DNA of 64,000 bases from Amoebidium appalachense (lineage: Eukaryota; Ichthyosporea). Position numbers and translations under genes: made by a program. Shown here one piece after another: positions 46,825 to 55,520 of this stretch (the first letter of the stretch is position 1; each line of letters begins with the position of its first letter). The notes below the pieces were generated by a model. It saw only the letters and a list, made by a program, of their open reading frames with translations. It did not search any database and had not been told where the DNA came from. Location of the stretch: positions 3,162,001 to 3,226,000 of the forward strand of contig CAVNZM010000017.1 of the NCBI GenBank assembly GCA_963693365.1, in the 5' to 3' direction.

Positions 46825-47328
46825 ATGGACTTGTCAAATGCGATTGCCTTAATCATTCTAATGCTTACTATCGGTGTGTTGGCATGGGCATACATCAAGT
46901 ACGAACCCAAACCTGCCCCTGGCAAAAACAACAGTACCCCTAAGCCTGGCCCCGGCAAAAACGACAGTACCCCTGCAGTCGCACGGACACAGTGGTATGC
47001 TTTCGACCAAGTGGGGGACCACAGCACGGACAACACGTTTAACGACTGGCAAGACCCGGTGAACTATGGGTACACGTCGGCCAGTCAGTGCATTAACCGA
47101 TGCCAATCTATGAGCGGATGCCAACAGGTGGGCTATTCGCCATGGCAGGATATGGACGGGAAGCGGCCAAAAGGCTATTGCTACATGAGAAAAGCCGTCA
47201 AGAAATGGCCGTTGGATGCGTGGTCAAACAAGTCCGGTGTGGCTGCATCGGAATCGCAGGTCACGTATGTGATGGCCGCACAAGTGCCGGAGAGCGAGAA
47301 GCAACATGGCAAGCTGGTTGAGTTCTAG
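46825..47328 (+). CDS. Type II membrane protein with PAN/apple-like Cys domain (167 aa)
   Basis: ATG at 46825. A hydrophobic segment at about 5-24 follows a short N-terminus. Then two GKNxSTPxPGP repeats (32-55) form a stalk, and an ectodomain contains SASQCINRCQSMSGCQQVGY (about 90-110), the spacing of a PAN/apple or WSC-like carbohydrate- or protein-binding fold. Predicted surface exposure. It neighbours another secreted protein gene (46367), suggesting an envelope or entry module. Confidence 0.6.
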   Translation: MDLSNAIALIILMLTIGVLAWAYIKYEPKPAPGKNNSTPKPGPGKNDSTPAVARTQWYAFDQVGDHSTDNTFNDWQDPVNYGYTSASQCINRCQSMSGCQQVGYSPWQDMDGKRPKGYCYMRKAVKKWPLDAWSNKSGVAASESQVTYVMAAQVPESEKQHGKLVEF

Positions 47329-47389
47329 CATGAATCAGATGAACAAATGTAAGAAAGGCTGGCATTTCCATTGCCCCCTGGTTTGGGTG

Positions 47390-47475
47390 CACGCTGCTAC
47401 AAAGATATTTGGCAACCTTGTTTTTCTTTGTCGTGTATATGGCCAATTTGATGGCTGTTTGATCTTGTGTCTAGA
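47390..47475. repeat. Second copy (inverted) of the 34976-35060 sequence
   Basis: Reverse complement of the 34976-35060 block with about 85% identity. Located in the gap between the genes at 46825 and 47507. Confidence 0.65.
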
Positions 47476-47506
47476 GCTGGCTTCTTTTTTATTGTGCCCC
47501 AATGTA

Positions 47507-48866
47507 ATGTCGCATGCGCGCTCCCGCATCCTTGACGACATGGCGTCCCACATCGATTTCTCGGCAGCCGTGGCGCGCCGGGCAGCGTTCCCGCACGGGC
47601 CAGCCCTGCCCTCGGCCCCCCGCAGCGTGTCGGTGCCGAGCGAGGCGCCCCCGCGTGTCGAGCCCCCGCAGCCGCCGCAGGGCCAGTGGCGCTACCACTT
47701 CGTGACGGGCGGGTCCGAGTGCCGGCCGCTGCAGGTGGAGTTTCCCGCCACCCAGTCCGTGCACGGCATCCGTGTTGAGGGCATCAAGGCGCACAGCGTG
47801 TACGACGTGTGCGAGGGCGCCAACAAGCTCACGCTGTCGCTGTCGTACCTGGACTCGCCCGACGGCCGGCCCCCAGGCATGTGGGTGAAGGCGTCCACCG
47901 ACGTGTACCTGCCTGTGGGCAACTACACCCTGGACACCCTGTGCGCCGAACTCGAGATGCGTCTGGACGCCGCCATCGCCGCATGCTTCAACCCCAGCTA
48001 CAGCCCCGAGGAGGTGGCGGACATTTTGGAGATGTACCCCGACACGCTGCCCTACTACGCCAGCGTCACACACACGGAGCAGTTGCGCCGGGACGCCGAG
48101 CGCAACGGCGAGGCGTGGACCAGGCACCAGGACTTTGTGTGCAAGACGCGGTGGGCGCCACGCCGGCAGGGCCCGCGCGACGAGATCGCATTCGAGGCGC
48201 TGATGCTCGCGCAGCTGTACTACAGGGAGAACGCATGGGCGTGGCGTGAGCTGGCCAACGAGCGTGACACCCACGGGCGCATCCAGTGGCCGTTCCACAA
48301 CACGCTGTACAACCTCATGACGCCCTCGAAGCTCGCGCTGCCCGGGCGACTGGTCATCAGCATCCACCACCGCAAGAACATGGACCCGGACACCATGAAG
48401 CACTGGCTGCCGTATGCGTCGGTGCCGACGTTCTTGCTTGACGTGTGCCGGGGGCTCGGGAGCGTGCTGGGAATGGCGGCCGGCGCGCACGTCAGCCACA
48501 GCCTGACAGCGGGGCTGCCTCCGCTGGCCCGCTACTTCGACGGGCGAGACCATGCGGCCGTGGAGGAGGGCGACCAGCAGCTGCCGTGCCAGGGCGACAA
48601 CATCCAGTGCGTGTTTGGGACGGATGCACCCCCTGGGCCCGCGGGGGGCGCTCATGGTGCACGTCATGCAGGGCGAGACGAACCTGCAGGGGCGCATCAT
48701 GGCGCCGGGCGTGCAGGGGGCGGCGGGCGGGGCGGTGGACGACATGCTGGCGAGCCCGCAGATCTTGGGGACGCTGGACCACGTCGACACGCTGCGGCTG
48801 GTGGTGGTGGACGAGACCGGGACAAGGGTGAGCGGGTGCTTCTCGGCGCTGGTCGCGGTTAAATAA
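47507..48866 (+). CDS. Candidate virion structural protein, frame break (about 453 aa)
   Basis: ATG at 47507 (alternative 47540). The protein is beta-rich and has the phrase VYLPVGNYTLDTLCAELEMRL (split here as VYLPVGNYTL and LCAELEMRL, about 137-158), a pattern of minor or major virion proteins of several protist DNA viruses and Polinton-like viruses, so a capsid-associated role is inferred. The frame runs into a Gly/Ala/His-rich tail after 48642, whereas the +1 frame continues sensibly to 48866, so there is one extra G in the six-G run 48643-48648. AATAAA overlaps the stop (48862-48867). Confidence 0.5.
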
Positions 48867-48869
48867 AAG

Positions 48870-49296
48870 AGACTCCCAGATAATTCCCGACCTCTACCCG
48901 CCCATAGCCGCCCTGTCAGCGGGGCGTTCAACCTGTGGGAACCTAGGCACGAACGAGAAGGACTCGAATGTCGCGTACGCCGCACGACTGGTTCGACATC
49001 ATTTTGAGTGCTCCACAAGTTGATGGAGAGACAGACGTCCCCCATAGCCCACTTGTATGTCTGGGTGTTGCGGGGTTTCAGATGTGCGTCTTCCAACTTG
49101 AAATGTTGGGTATTGCGTTTGACAAACTTGAAGAAGCAGTAGGGCTTTACCGACAATGTCTGTGTTGAAGCCATCTACACAACAGCCGAATTTTTCGACA
49201 TATGGGTGGTTCCCTGGGACAGTTTCGGATGGGTTCCCGCGCGGGGGTGGGGGGGGGGGATTGCGTCCATTCTGTGACCGATATATGCAAAAGAGT
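48870..49296. other. Gap with short open frames, no gene supported
   Basis: Frames of 60-70 codons exist on both strands (for example 48968-49168 plus), but none has a promoter-like signal or a known motif. A G-run lies at about 49250. Confidence 0.35.
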
Positions 49297-49709
49297 TTAT
49301 ATCCCTGCTGCACCGATGCCAGCAGGCTTGACGCAGCAGAAGTCCGGCGCGCACGGCATCGACGTGGCCCTGCGCCGCTTGCACCGCAGCACCCCGCCGG
49401 TCTTGGGGTCCGGTCGGTAGAGGTTGCAGCCCACAAACTGGTTGCACGGCACGAGCGACGGATTCTGCGGCACCACCGTGCGGCACAGCCACCCGCACCC
49501 CACCCCCGGCACCGGCACCTGCGAGCACACGGGCGCTGCGGTGGCCGTCTGCGCAACGAGCCGTGTGCATCTGGATGGTTGGGTGAGGGTGGGCGTCGGG
49601 GTGGTTGGCGCCGGCGTCGGGGGGGGGCCGTCACGGTCACGTAGCTGGCGGCGGCGGCGGCGGCGGCTTGTGCAAGTAGGGCAACGAGCACGTACATTAC
49701 CGTGTGCAT
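49297..49709 (-). CDS. Secreted Cys-rich protein with frame break at a C-run
   Basis: The ATG at 49709 opens a signal peptide (about 1-21, poly-Ala core). After 29 codons the frame becomes Arg-rich nonsense, while the neighbouring frame gives a Thr/Pro stalk and a Cys-rich domain with at least nine Cys, ending at 49297. The switch lies in the nine-base run 49619-49627 (minus-strand C). Unbroken length would be about 137 aa. Likely secreted. No family recognised. The break could be an assembly error. Confidence 0.5.
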
Positions 49710-49894
49710 GGATAATAGTTGTGGGCGCAGGGGTGTTCTTGTTTGTTGGGGGGTGGGGGGCGGGAGGTCCCAGAGCTGGTTGTGTTCTATTTATTGGGGC
49801 CTGCCCTCTGTTTGAAGAAACGAAACTTTGAAGGTATGTCGTTGGGCTACTGCGATTGAAGAAACGAAACTTTGAAGGTATGTTGTTGGGTCCG

Positions 49895-49962
49895 GAACAG
49901 CAGGTGACAACTTCCCTCCCTTACCAAACGAGCAATTGGTCACTTTGACCAATTGGTCCCCT
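49895..49962 (-). pseudogene. Fragment related to the KilA/BRO-like gene at 51032
   Basis: The minus frame reads VKVTNCSFGKGGKLSP, close to LNVTNCQFQVGGKASP at residues 76-91 of the 51032-52219 product. No start or downstream continuation is present. Confidence 0.45.
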
Positions 49963-50007
49963 GTCGTATCCAATAGATGCTGGTTGGTGTGCCTCGGCCA
50001 CTATAAA

Positions 50008-50920
50008 CTACACAACGTGCTTCGCCAGGAAGCTCACAGGGTACAGCTTGACCGTGCGCACGTCCCCGTTGACCACCATCTGCGTCGTCTCGGGCTCGCA
50101 CCCCATCTCGTCACGCCAGGCCTTGCTGACCATGCGGCCGAGCGCAGAGGCGGATTTGCACTTGATGCCACGGTCGACCACAAACTTCCCCACCGTGACA
50201 TAGTCGGAGAGGGTGGTGCCTTCGATGGCTCGCAGACCCTGGTTGGGGAGCAGCATGTTGGAGACCGAGTCGTTGACGAGCTGACGCATGCACGGGTCAC
50301 GGTCCAGCCCCAGGCGCTCAAGCAGCGCCTCGTACTGGGCGAGGTTGTCCATAGCCATCTTCTGGTTCTCCCTCTCGAGACGCGTGATCTCCGCCTCCTC
50401 CCGGCGCAGACGCAGCCTCCGCTCCTCCTCCAGCTCCTCGCGGCGCCGCTTGCGGTCAGGGGGTCTCGTCCGTGCCGTTGCGGAAGAACTCGCGCTCCTC
50501 GGGGCTGCTGTTGTCGAAGCGGGCCTCGATCTCCTCGATGAGAAGCAAATCGCCAGAGAGGAGGCGCGCCATGTACTGGGCAGAAGTCTTACGGAAATCA
50601 TGAGCGCGCTTGCCAGGGAGCAGGTAGATGATCTCGAGGAGGGTGCGGAAGGGGGCAACATCTGTCTCAAGACCCTTGCCGTTGATTTTCAGACCGTAAG
50701 CCGCGCTTACGGTTTCACTTACGGATGGATCAGAGCTGTCTCTGAGAGATTTCCATGCCATGCGGGCTGCTTCACGGTTTCCGAGCACAAGAGCGATGAC
50801 ATCCAAAACACTTGCATTCTTGGTTTTGCTGTCAATTCGCACAGTGGTGCCCTTGAACTGGGGGAACTCCTTCCACAGAAGCGACATGTCCACCTTTGAG
50901 TTGTTCTGTCCGGTAGCCAT
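50008..50920 (-). CDS. KilA/BRO-like regulator with coiled coil, frame break (about 303 aa)
   Basis: ATG at 50920, TATA box 39 bp upstream. Residues 1-140 include LLPGKRAHDFRKTSAQYMAR and LSGDLLLIEEIE, a motif combination I associate with DNA-binding regulators of large DNA viruses. Frame 1 stops at 50456, and the next frame continues with a charged coiled coil (KRRREELEEERRLRLRREE) and a C-terminal domain ending VKLYPVSFLAKHVV. One extra base in the C5 run at about 50458-50462 explains the switch. Probable role: transcription or replication regulator. A relic of a paralogous C-terminus lies at 59823-59880. Confidence 0.6.
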
Positions 50921-50958
50921 CCTGTGTCAGACTGACCCCAGGTGGCCGTGTGTGCTCC

Positions 50959-50965
50959 TTTTATA
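50959..50965 (-). promoter_or_regulatory. TATA box (GGTATAAAAGG)
   Basis: Minus strand CAGGTATAAAAGGAGC, 39 bp upstream of the ATG at 50920. Confidence 0.7.
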
Positions 50966-51031
50966 CCTGCGCGTGGCACCCTCAGTCGTGCTGAGGGCAG
51001 GTTGGTGCTTATCCATTGAAATGTCTTGGGG

Positions 51032-52219
51032 CTACTGCGCTTGCTCCTGGCTGGCTTTCTTGAACACACTGACAACCAGGTCCCTTGTCAAGTCGTCCTC
51101 CATGTGTTCCCTTGCCATCTCCAGCATGGCTCCTGCAAAAGTGACAAAGTCCACACGGAACAGCTCGCGCTCAACGTTCTTGTGTTTGAGTGCCGTGTGC
51201 AGGCACTTCTCTGCAAGCGCCAGCTGCTCGGACGGCACGGGAAGCGCAAAGAGCAGGCGCTTGTTGGGCCCCACATGCCACGTACCGGCCTGCTTCATGC
51301 GGCCCTTCACGTCCTTCAGGCTCTGGCCGATCTTCAGACAGGGCGGGTCGCCATACTCGGACACAAACACGTAGATACCGGACTGCTGCTTGGTGCACAC
51401 GTGGTTGGTGACCCGGCGCAGCTCATCACTGGCATCCTCGAATTCCGATGGAATGTGGTCCTGCTTGAGATTGTCTGTGGTCTGAAGTTCCAGAAGCCGA
51501 CACTGCACCTCGAGTTTCAGGCGCTCCTCGCGAATCACACTTGCCCGCTTGTCACACAGAGCGCCTTCCTCGCGCATCATCATGATCTCCGTGTACTGAG
51601 CAGATTCGGCGATGCGCGCCTCCTTGTACAGACTCAGTGCAGTTTCCATCTCGGCCTGGTTGGTCATGAATTGGGTGATGTCTCCGAGCTTCAGTCTCTT
51701 GGGCTCCCTCTCGGGGGTGCCGGCCGCACCCATTTCCCCCCTCACACTGTCGCGCATGAAAGCGTTGGGTCCTGACGGGTTGGCCGCTGCCGTGGCACGG
51801 TTGCGCTCAATGTCCTCCACGAGTGTTTCGTCTCCTCCTTCCAGGCGCGCTATATCTTGAGCCCACTTGTCAATGATCGCGGAACCATAGCGTGAGCCAG
51901 ATGCAATTTTTAGGGTTAGCCTACCCAGCGACTTAGCAGGCACACCAGGTGATGCCTTCCCTCCGACTTGAAATTGACAGTTGGTCACATTAAGAGAATC
52001 TTTGAGTTGAGGGTTTTTCTGCAAGAGACGGCGCAGATAGCAACCCGCTGCGTCTCTATCCAAACCGCGGACAAGCATGGTATAGTCCACCAAGCTTGCC
52101 ATCTTCACACCGTCGACCTCACATACTCGAATGGCATAGTCGCCAATGCCAATACATTCGCCTTTTTCAGCGACAATCTCGTCTCCGGTCATTACGACTT
52201 CGTTGTGTTCAGTTTCCAT
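51032..52219 (-). CDS. KilA/BRO-like protein with C-terminal GIY-YIG (T5orf172-type) domain, 395 aa
   Basis: ATG at 52219, TATA box 40 bp upstream. N-terminal domain (about 35-140) shares layout with the 50008 product (LRRLLQKNP, then LEGGDETLVEDIE). A coiled coil spans about 185-250. The C-terminal domain (279-375) starts GIYVF, has LKIGQS, R308, W314 and E337, the pattern of GIY-YIG nucleases of the T5orf172/MUG113 group found in phages and large DNA viruses. Predicted DNA-binding protein with nuclease or nuclease-derived domain. The second Tyr of the family name is replaced (YVF..CLKIG), so activity is uncertain. Confidence 0.72.
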   Translation of the reverse strand: METEHNEVVMTGDEIVAEKGECIGIGDYAIRVCEVDGVKMASLVDYTMLVRGLDRDAAGCYLRRLLQKNPQLKDSLNVTNCQFQVGGKASPGVPAKSLGRLTLKIASGSRYGSAIIDKWAQDIARLEGGDETLVEDIERNRATAAANPSGPNAFMRDSVRGEMGAAGTPEREPKRLKLGDITQFMTNQAEMETALSLYKEARIAESAQYTEIMMMREEGALCDKRASVIREERLKLEVQCRLLELQTTDNLKQDHIPSEFEDASDELRRVTNHVCTKQQSGIYVFVSEYGDPPCLKIGQSLKDVKGRMKQAGTWHVGPNKRLLFALPVPSEQLALAEKCLHTALKHKNVERELFRVDFVTFAGAMLEMAREHMEDDLTRDLVVSVFKKASQEQAQ

Positions 52220-52258
52220 GGTTTGCGAGACTGAGGGGTTGGGTTGTGTGTTGGGCTC

Positions 52259-52265
52259 TTTTATA
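52259..52265 (-). promoter_or_regulatory. TATA box (GGTATAAAAGA)
   Basis: Minus strand AAGGTATAAAAGAGC, 40 bp upstream of the ATG at 52219. Confidence 0.7.
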
Positions 52266-52302
52266 CCTTCGGTCTCGGCACCGGAACGAACTGATCTTTT
52301 CA

Positions 52303-52535
52303 GGGGAGCGTGGGGGGCTGGGAGGGGCTGGGGGTGGCTGGGGGTGCCTCGTCTGCCTCGCATGCCTCGCATGCCTCGCGCGCAGAACGGCTGTGTGCGC
52401 CGTGTGCGCGTGTGCCCGTGTGCCCGTGTGCCTCGCACGCCTCGCGCGCAGAACGTGTTCGTGCTTCCTCTATTGTTCCTCGTGTGCCCCCCACAGCCAA
52501 CCCCCAGCCACCCAGGGCCCGGTGGGGGGGGGGGG
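52303..52535. repeat. GC-rich hairpin repeat, copy 5 (long)
   Basis: Left arm GGGGGCTGGGAGGGGCTGGGGGTGGC and right arm GCCAACCCCCAGCCACCC are complementary. Between them are CCTCGCATGCCTCGCG repeats, GTGTGCCCGTGTGCC repeats and GTTCGTGCTTCCTCTATTGTTCCTCGTGTGCC, the last nearly exact in copy 6. Confidence 0.75.
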
Positions 52536-52571
52536 ATTCTCCTCGTTTGATATGAGTGGTCGTGTCATTTT

Positions 52572-53549
52572 ATGCATATTATGGAAATGCATGGCGCAGA
52601 CCTCGCATACACAAAAGTTGTTCAAAAGTACTCGCGTGCGGATGGTCAGAGGGATTTTGCGGGTCTTGTGCGCTGGACCCCACCACCCCTCCGAAAAGGA
52701 TCACCAACTACGCAAAGCAGAGTCGGCCTGAAGGCGGCAGACGTCTACCTCGCCAAACACCGCTTCAGGGCTTCCCGTTACCACAAGGGGGGTACACCCC
52801 GTCCCAGTGTCTATGACTGTTTGCGCACCAGGGAGGGTAGAGCAAGCCTGCTCAAGGCACAGGCCAGAAATCCAGGCCGTCACATCCAAAATGCAGCCTC
52901 CATAAACTTTGGCGTGCCTGGTCAGTTCAAGCCTGCTGTTGTCAAGCAGCTCTACTCCACCTACTGTCTCAAGGGACGCGTCCTCGACCCATGCATGGGG
53001 TGGGGCAACCGTCTGCTGGCAGCCCTGGCCAGCCCACAGGTCACACACTACTACGGTGTCGACAGCAACGTCGACATGGCAGGTGCCTACCGGGATCTGC
53101 TGGCAGCATACAACACCGCAGGCAAGCGCGGGGCACAAGCGCTCCACGTGGATACAAAGTGGGCCCCGTTCGAGGCCGCGGCCGTGCACGGCAAGTTCGA
53201 CTGCGCCTTCACGAGTCCACCATACTACAAAATAGAGTGCTACGCAAACATGCCAGCCTACTGCGACTACGAAGACTGGTGGGCCAGGTTCTACATCCCC
53301 ATGCTTGAAAAGGTCGTGGCGCACATGGACGCGGATGGCTTTGTCCTCATCAACATACGCCAGAGCATCACCGAAAGGAGGATGTGCAGGCACATGGCAG
53401 GCCTGGGCTGGCCCCTGTACACCAAACACCGCATGCCCATAGCCGTCCGGCCCGGCTCAGGGGTTGCTGGTAGGCTGGACTACGAGCCCATCTACGTGTT
53501 CAGGAGAAAGGGTGCCGTGTCAACTCCAGCCCGCCACACGACCAAATAA
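52572..53549 (+). CDS. DNA methyltransferase (N6-adenine/N4-cytosine type), 325 aa
   Basis: Motif I LDPCMGWGNR (138-147) is the SAM-binding loop, an acidic DSN follows (164-166), and motif IV TSPPYY (214-219) is the amino-methyltransferase catalytic loop. Predicted to transfer methyl from SAM to adenine N6 or cytosine N4 in DNA. Motif order I then IV fits the gamma/beta-like D12 or N4/N6 classes, and a target domain is not obvious. ATGs at 52572, 52581 and 52587 are alternative starts. AATAAA overlaps the stop (53545-53550). It could protect element DNA or modify host DNA. Confidence 0.82.
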   Translation: MHIMEMHGADLAYTKVVQKYSRADGQRDFAGLVRWTPPPLRKGSPTTQSRVGLKAADVYLAKHRFRASRYHKGGTPRPSVYDCLRTREGRASLLKAQARNPGRHIQNAASINFGVPGQFKPAVVKQLYSTYCLKGRVLDPCMGWGNRLLAALASPQVTHYYGVDSNVDMAGAYRDLLAAYNTAGKRGAQALHVDTKWAPFEAAAVHGKFDCAFTSPPYYKIECYANMPAYCDYEDWWARFYIPMLEKVVAHMDADGFVLINIRQSITERRMCRHMAGLGWPLYTKHRMPIAVRPGSGVAGRLDYEPIYVFRRKGAVSTPARHTTK

Positions 53550-53589
53550 AGTCGTGATCTCAAGAGAAAAGCCGCCCTGCGAGGCGCTG

Positions 53590-53748
53590 GCGCGGCTGGC
53601 GGGTACCTTGTGTGGTGTGTGCGTGTGCCCGTGTGCCTCGCCTGCCTCGCGCCGGGTGTGTTCGTGCTTCCTTTATTGTTCCTCGTGTGCCCCCCACAGC
53701 CCCCCACAGCCACCCCCAGCCACCCGCGCCCCGGGGAGGTGTCACGCC
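53590..53748. repeat. GC-rich hairpin repeat, copy 6
   Basis: GTGTGCCCGTGTGCCTCGCCTGCCTCGCG, then GTTCGTGCTTCCTTTATTGTTCCTCGTGTGCCCCCCACAGCC, aligned to copy 5, then CACCCCCAGCCACCCGCGCCCC. Ends at the stop codon of the next gene. Confidence 0.75.
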
Positions 53749-53749
53749 A

Positions 53750-54163
53750 TCAACGCCCGGACTTCCGAGCCTCTGGCGCAGCGGCGGGTGCCGTGTGCAC
53801 GGGTGGGGGGGCACTGTGGGGCCCAACCGGAAACAGCCCGTACAGGATGTCCTCCTCGCACGTCACCATGATCTCGTGCTTGTCCATGATCCTCATGGCG
53901 TGCGCGATGGTTTCGGCGGGCACGGGCGGGCCGTGGTTGAACAGGTGCACGCGCATCTCCTTGTCGGGGTGGAAGTGGTGGTTCGCCAGCACGTTCGCCA
54001 TGGCGGTCTTCCAGTCGGCCAGCTGCTCGACCTGGACGATCTGGTGGTCCGTCAGCACGTCGATGCGCCCGACCTTGGTGAGCGTGTCCTCGACGCCTTC
54101 CAGCCGGTCGGCCAGCTCGTATACGACCATGTTCCGTGCGAACTCAAGCTCGGTGTCCGTCAT
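53750..54163 (-). CDS. Diverged nuclease paralogue lacking catalytic residues and C-domain (137 aa)
   Basis: ATG at 54163. Same layout as the 37963 family: GRIDVLTD, then IVQVEQ where active copies have IEVK, then DWKTAMANV and MRVHLFNHG. The E-x-K pair is therefore lost (Q-V-E), and the Q of GQV..Y is missing. The FLKD-type C-domain is absent and replaced by a short Pro/Ala tail. Looks like a catalytically dead or neofunctionalised copy that could still bind DNA or the other nucleases. Confidence 0.6.
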   Translation of the reverse strand: MTDTELEFARNMVVYELADRLEGVEDTLTKVGRIDVLTDHQIVQVEQLADWKTAMANVLANHHFHPDKEMRVHLFNHGPPVPAETIAHAMRIMDKHEIMVTCEEDILYGLFPVGPHSAPPPVHTAPAAAPEARKSGR

Positions 54164-54269
54164 CACATACCGCACACATAAAATTCGCGTGCCGCCCCAA
54201 CCGGGTTACCCATTGACAATCACACATCGCACTTTCGACCTTGTGTGGGCGCCCGACAATGTTGCGGCG

Positions 54270-54380
54270 CGTGGGGGGCGGGGGTGGCTGGGCGGGGCTG
54301 GGGGGTGGCTGGGGGCGCGGGTGCCTCGCGTGCCTCGCGTGCCTCGCATGCCTCGCGCGCGGGGTGGGTGTGTGTGTGCG
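54270..54380. repeat. GC-rich hairpin repeat, copy 7
   Basis: GGGGGCGGGGGTGGCTGGGCGGGGCTGGGGGGTGGC followed by repeated CCTCGCGTGCCTCGCATG. Only one arm is clear. Confidence 0.65.
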
Positions 54381-54405
54381 TTTGTGTGTTTCTTCTCGGA
54401 CAACT

Positions 54406-55074
54406 CTAATTTGCCATGATCTTGCTATACACTATCTTGTGGGCACGGGTGTGTCTGCCAGGTTTCCCTATAGAGACACGCTCTCCTGCGGGAACAAACG
54501 ACGACCCGCCCAAAACCCGTGTCAGCACCGTTCCCAGTCTCTTGATCCCCACCTCGCAATCGTCCAACATATTTATATCAGCCCATTGTCGCATGCAACC
54601 GGCCATCCCCGATGTCGTAACCCAGGTCCCATTCTCGATACCAAAGCTGTGTGTTCCGCGTGCGCCTGTCGCTATGTCCTTTAGAAAGTGTATTTCGTTC
54701 GACTCCTGTGCCCTCTCCGTTGGTTTTGTCCGGGTTGTGCAGATGTCCCCGTGACACCCCCAAATTAGCCGCAGAGTGTCGGGCTCCACCGTCACAAATA
54801 CCCCAAGAGATTCTAAGGTCTCAACCGCAACCCTATAAACCTCGATGGATGCGTAACCAAACAGGTGCACACGAGCCTGTCGACCAGGGTAGAAGCGTTG
54901 GTACGCCTGCACCTGTCCAAGCGCCGCCTTCCACTGCGCCACACGCTTGACCTCGATGACCTGCGTGTCCGTGAGTATGTCGATTCGGCCGGCTGGCGTG
55001 ACCACTTCGCACTTCCCCCCCTCAATCCTGGCTAACCGATCTCTGACCGACGCTTCATCATACGATGCCATCAT
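54406..55074 (-). CDS. PD-(D/E)XK nuclease + helicase C-domain protein (222 aa)
   Basis: ATG at 55074 (ATGATG). Intact motif set: E23, GRIDIL (D32), IEVK (E41, K43), GQVQAY (Q54, Y58), ARVHLFGYA. The C-domain starts FLKDIATGARG at about 130 and matches the end of the long SF3 helicase at 55521 especially well (FGIxxGxWVTxxGM...WADxNMLD...GIKRLGxxLTxV). Same strand as that helicase, so the nuclease and helicase may be co-regulated or derived from a domain swap. A TATA-like TATAAAA sits near 55103. Confidence 0.72.
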   Translation of the reverse strand: MMASYDEASVRDRLARIEGGKCEVVTPAGRIDILTDTQVIEVKRVAQWKAALGQVQAYQRFYPGRQARVHLFGYASIEVYRVAVETLESLGVFVTVEPDTLRLIWGCHGDICTTRTKPTERAQESNEIHFLKDIATGARGTHSFGIENGTWVTTSGMAGCMRQWADINMLDDCEVGIKRLGTVLTRVLGGSSFVPAGERVSIGKPGRHTRAHKIVYSKIMAN

Positions 55075-55149
55075 AATAGGGTACCAAAAAAAACACGACT
55101 CATTTTTATATTATAAGCCAGTCCGGGTGTTATGAATCCGATATAACAC

Positions 55150-55410
55150 CAATCACAACAAAACCACCGACACACCACCAACCTACCCAAGTTACCACCA
55201 ACCTACCAACAGTAATCGCGATTTCGATTAGTAGAATTAGACCCAAACGTCGATTTCACTTATAAATAGTAGGTTGGGTAGGTTCAGTGGGTTGTTTTGG
55301 GGTTGAGTCGAGCTGGGGCAAAAACAAACGAACACCAACGATGTGTGTTTGGGGGGACCCCTCCGAGAACCTACCCAACCTACCGAAGTTACCAAAACCC
55401 CCAACAACCA
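55150..55410. repeat. ACCAACCTACC motif cluster
   Basis: ACCAACCTACC or its complement GGTAGGTTGGGTAGG-type phrases occur near 55179, 55199, 55269 and 55371, in the gap between the nuclease gene and the helicase gene. Could be a protein-binding or replication-related site. A plus-strand frame (55341-55577) is possible but unsupported. Confidence 0.4.
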
Positions 55411-55520
55411 ATGAAATACGCCCGTTAAACCAAGAAACCAATCGGATGGCTTTGTTAAAACGTTTGCGCAAAACCCAAGCTACCACCAAGTGGCCGAAGT
55501 TACTGAAAGGAAGCTGGCGA

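Noticed and set aside
47489-49174. 561-codon minus-strand frame
   Set aside because: Antisense to the plus-strand candidate virion gene; low-complexity Arg/His/Val composition typical of shadow frames in GC-rich DNA.
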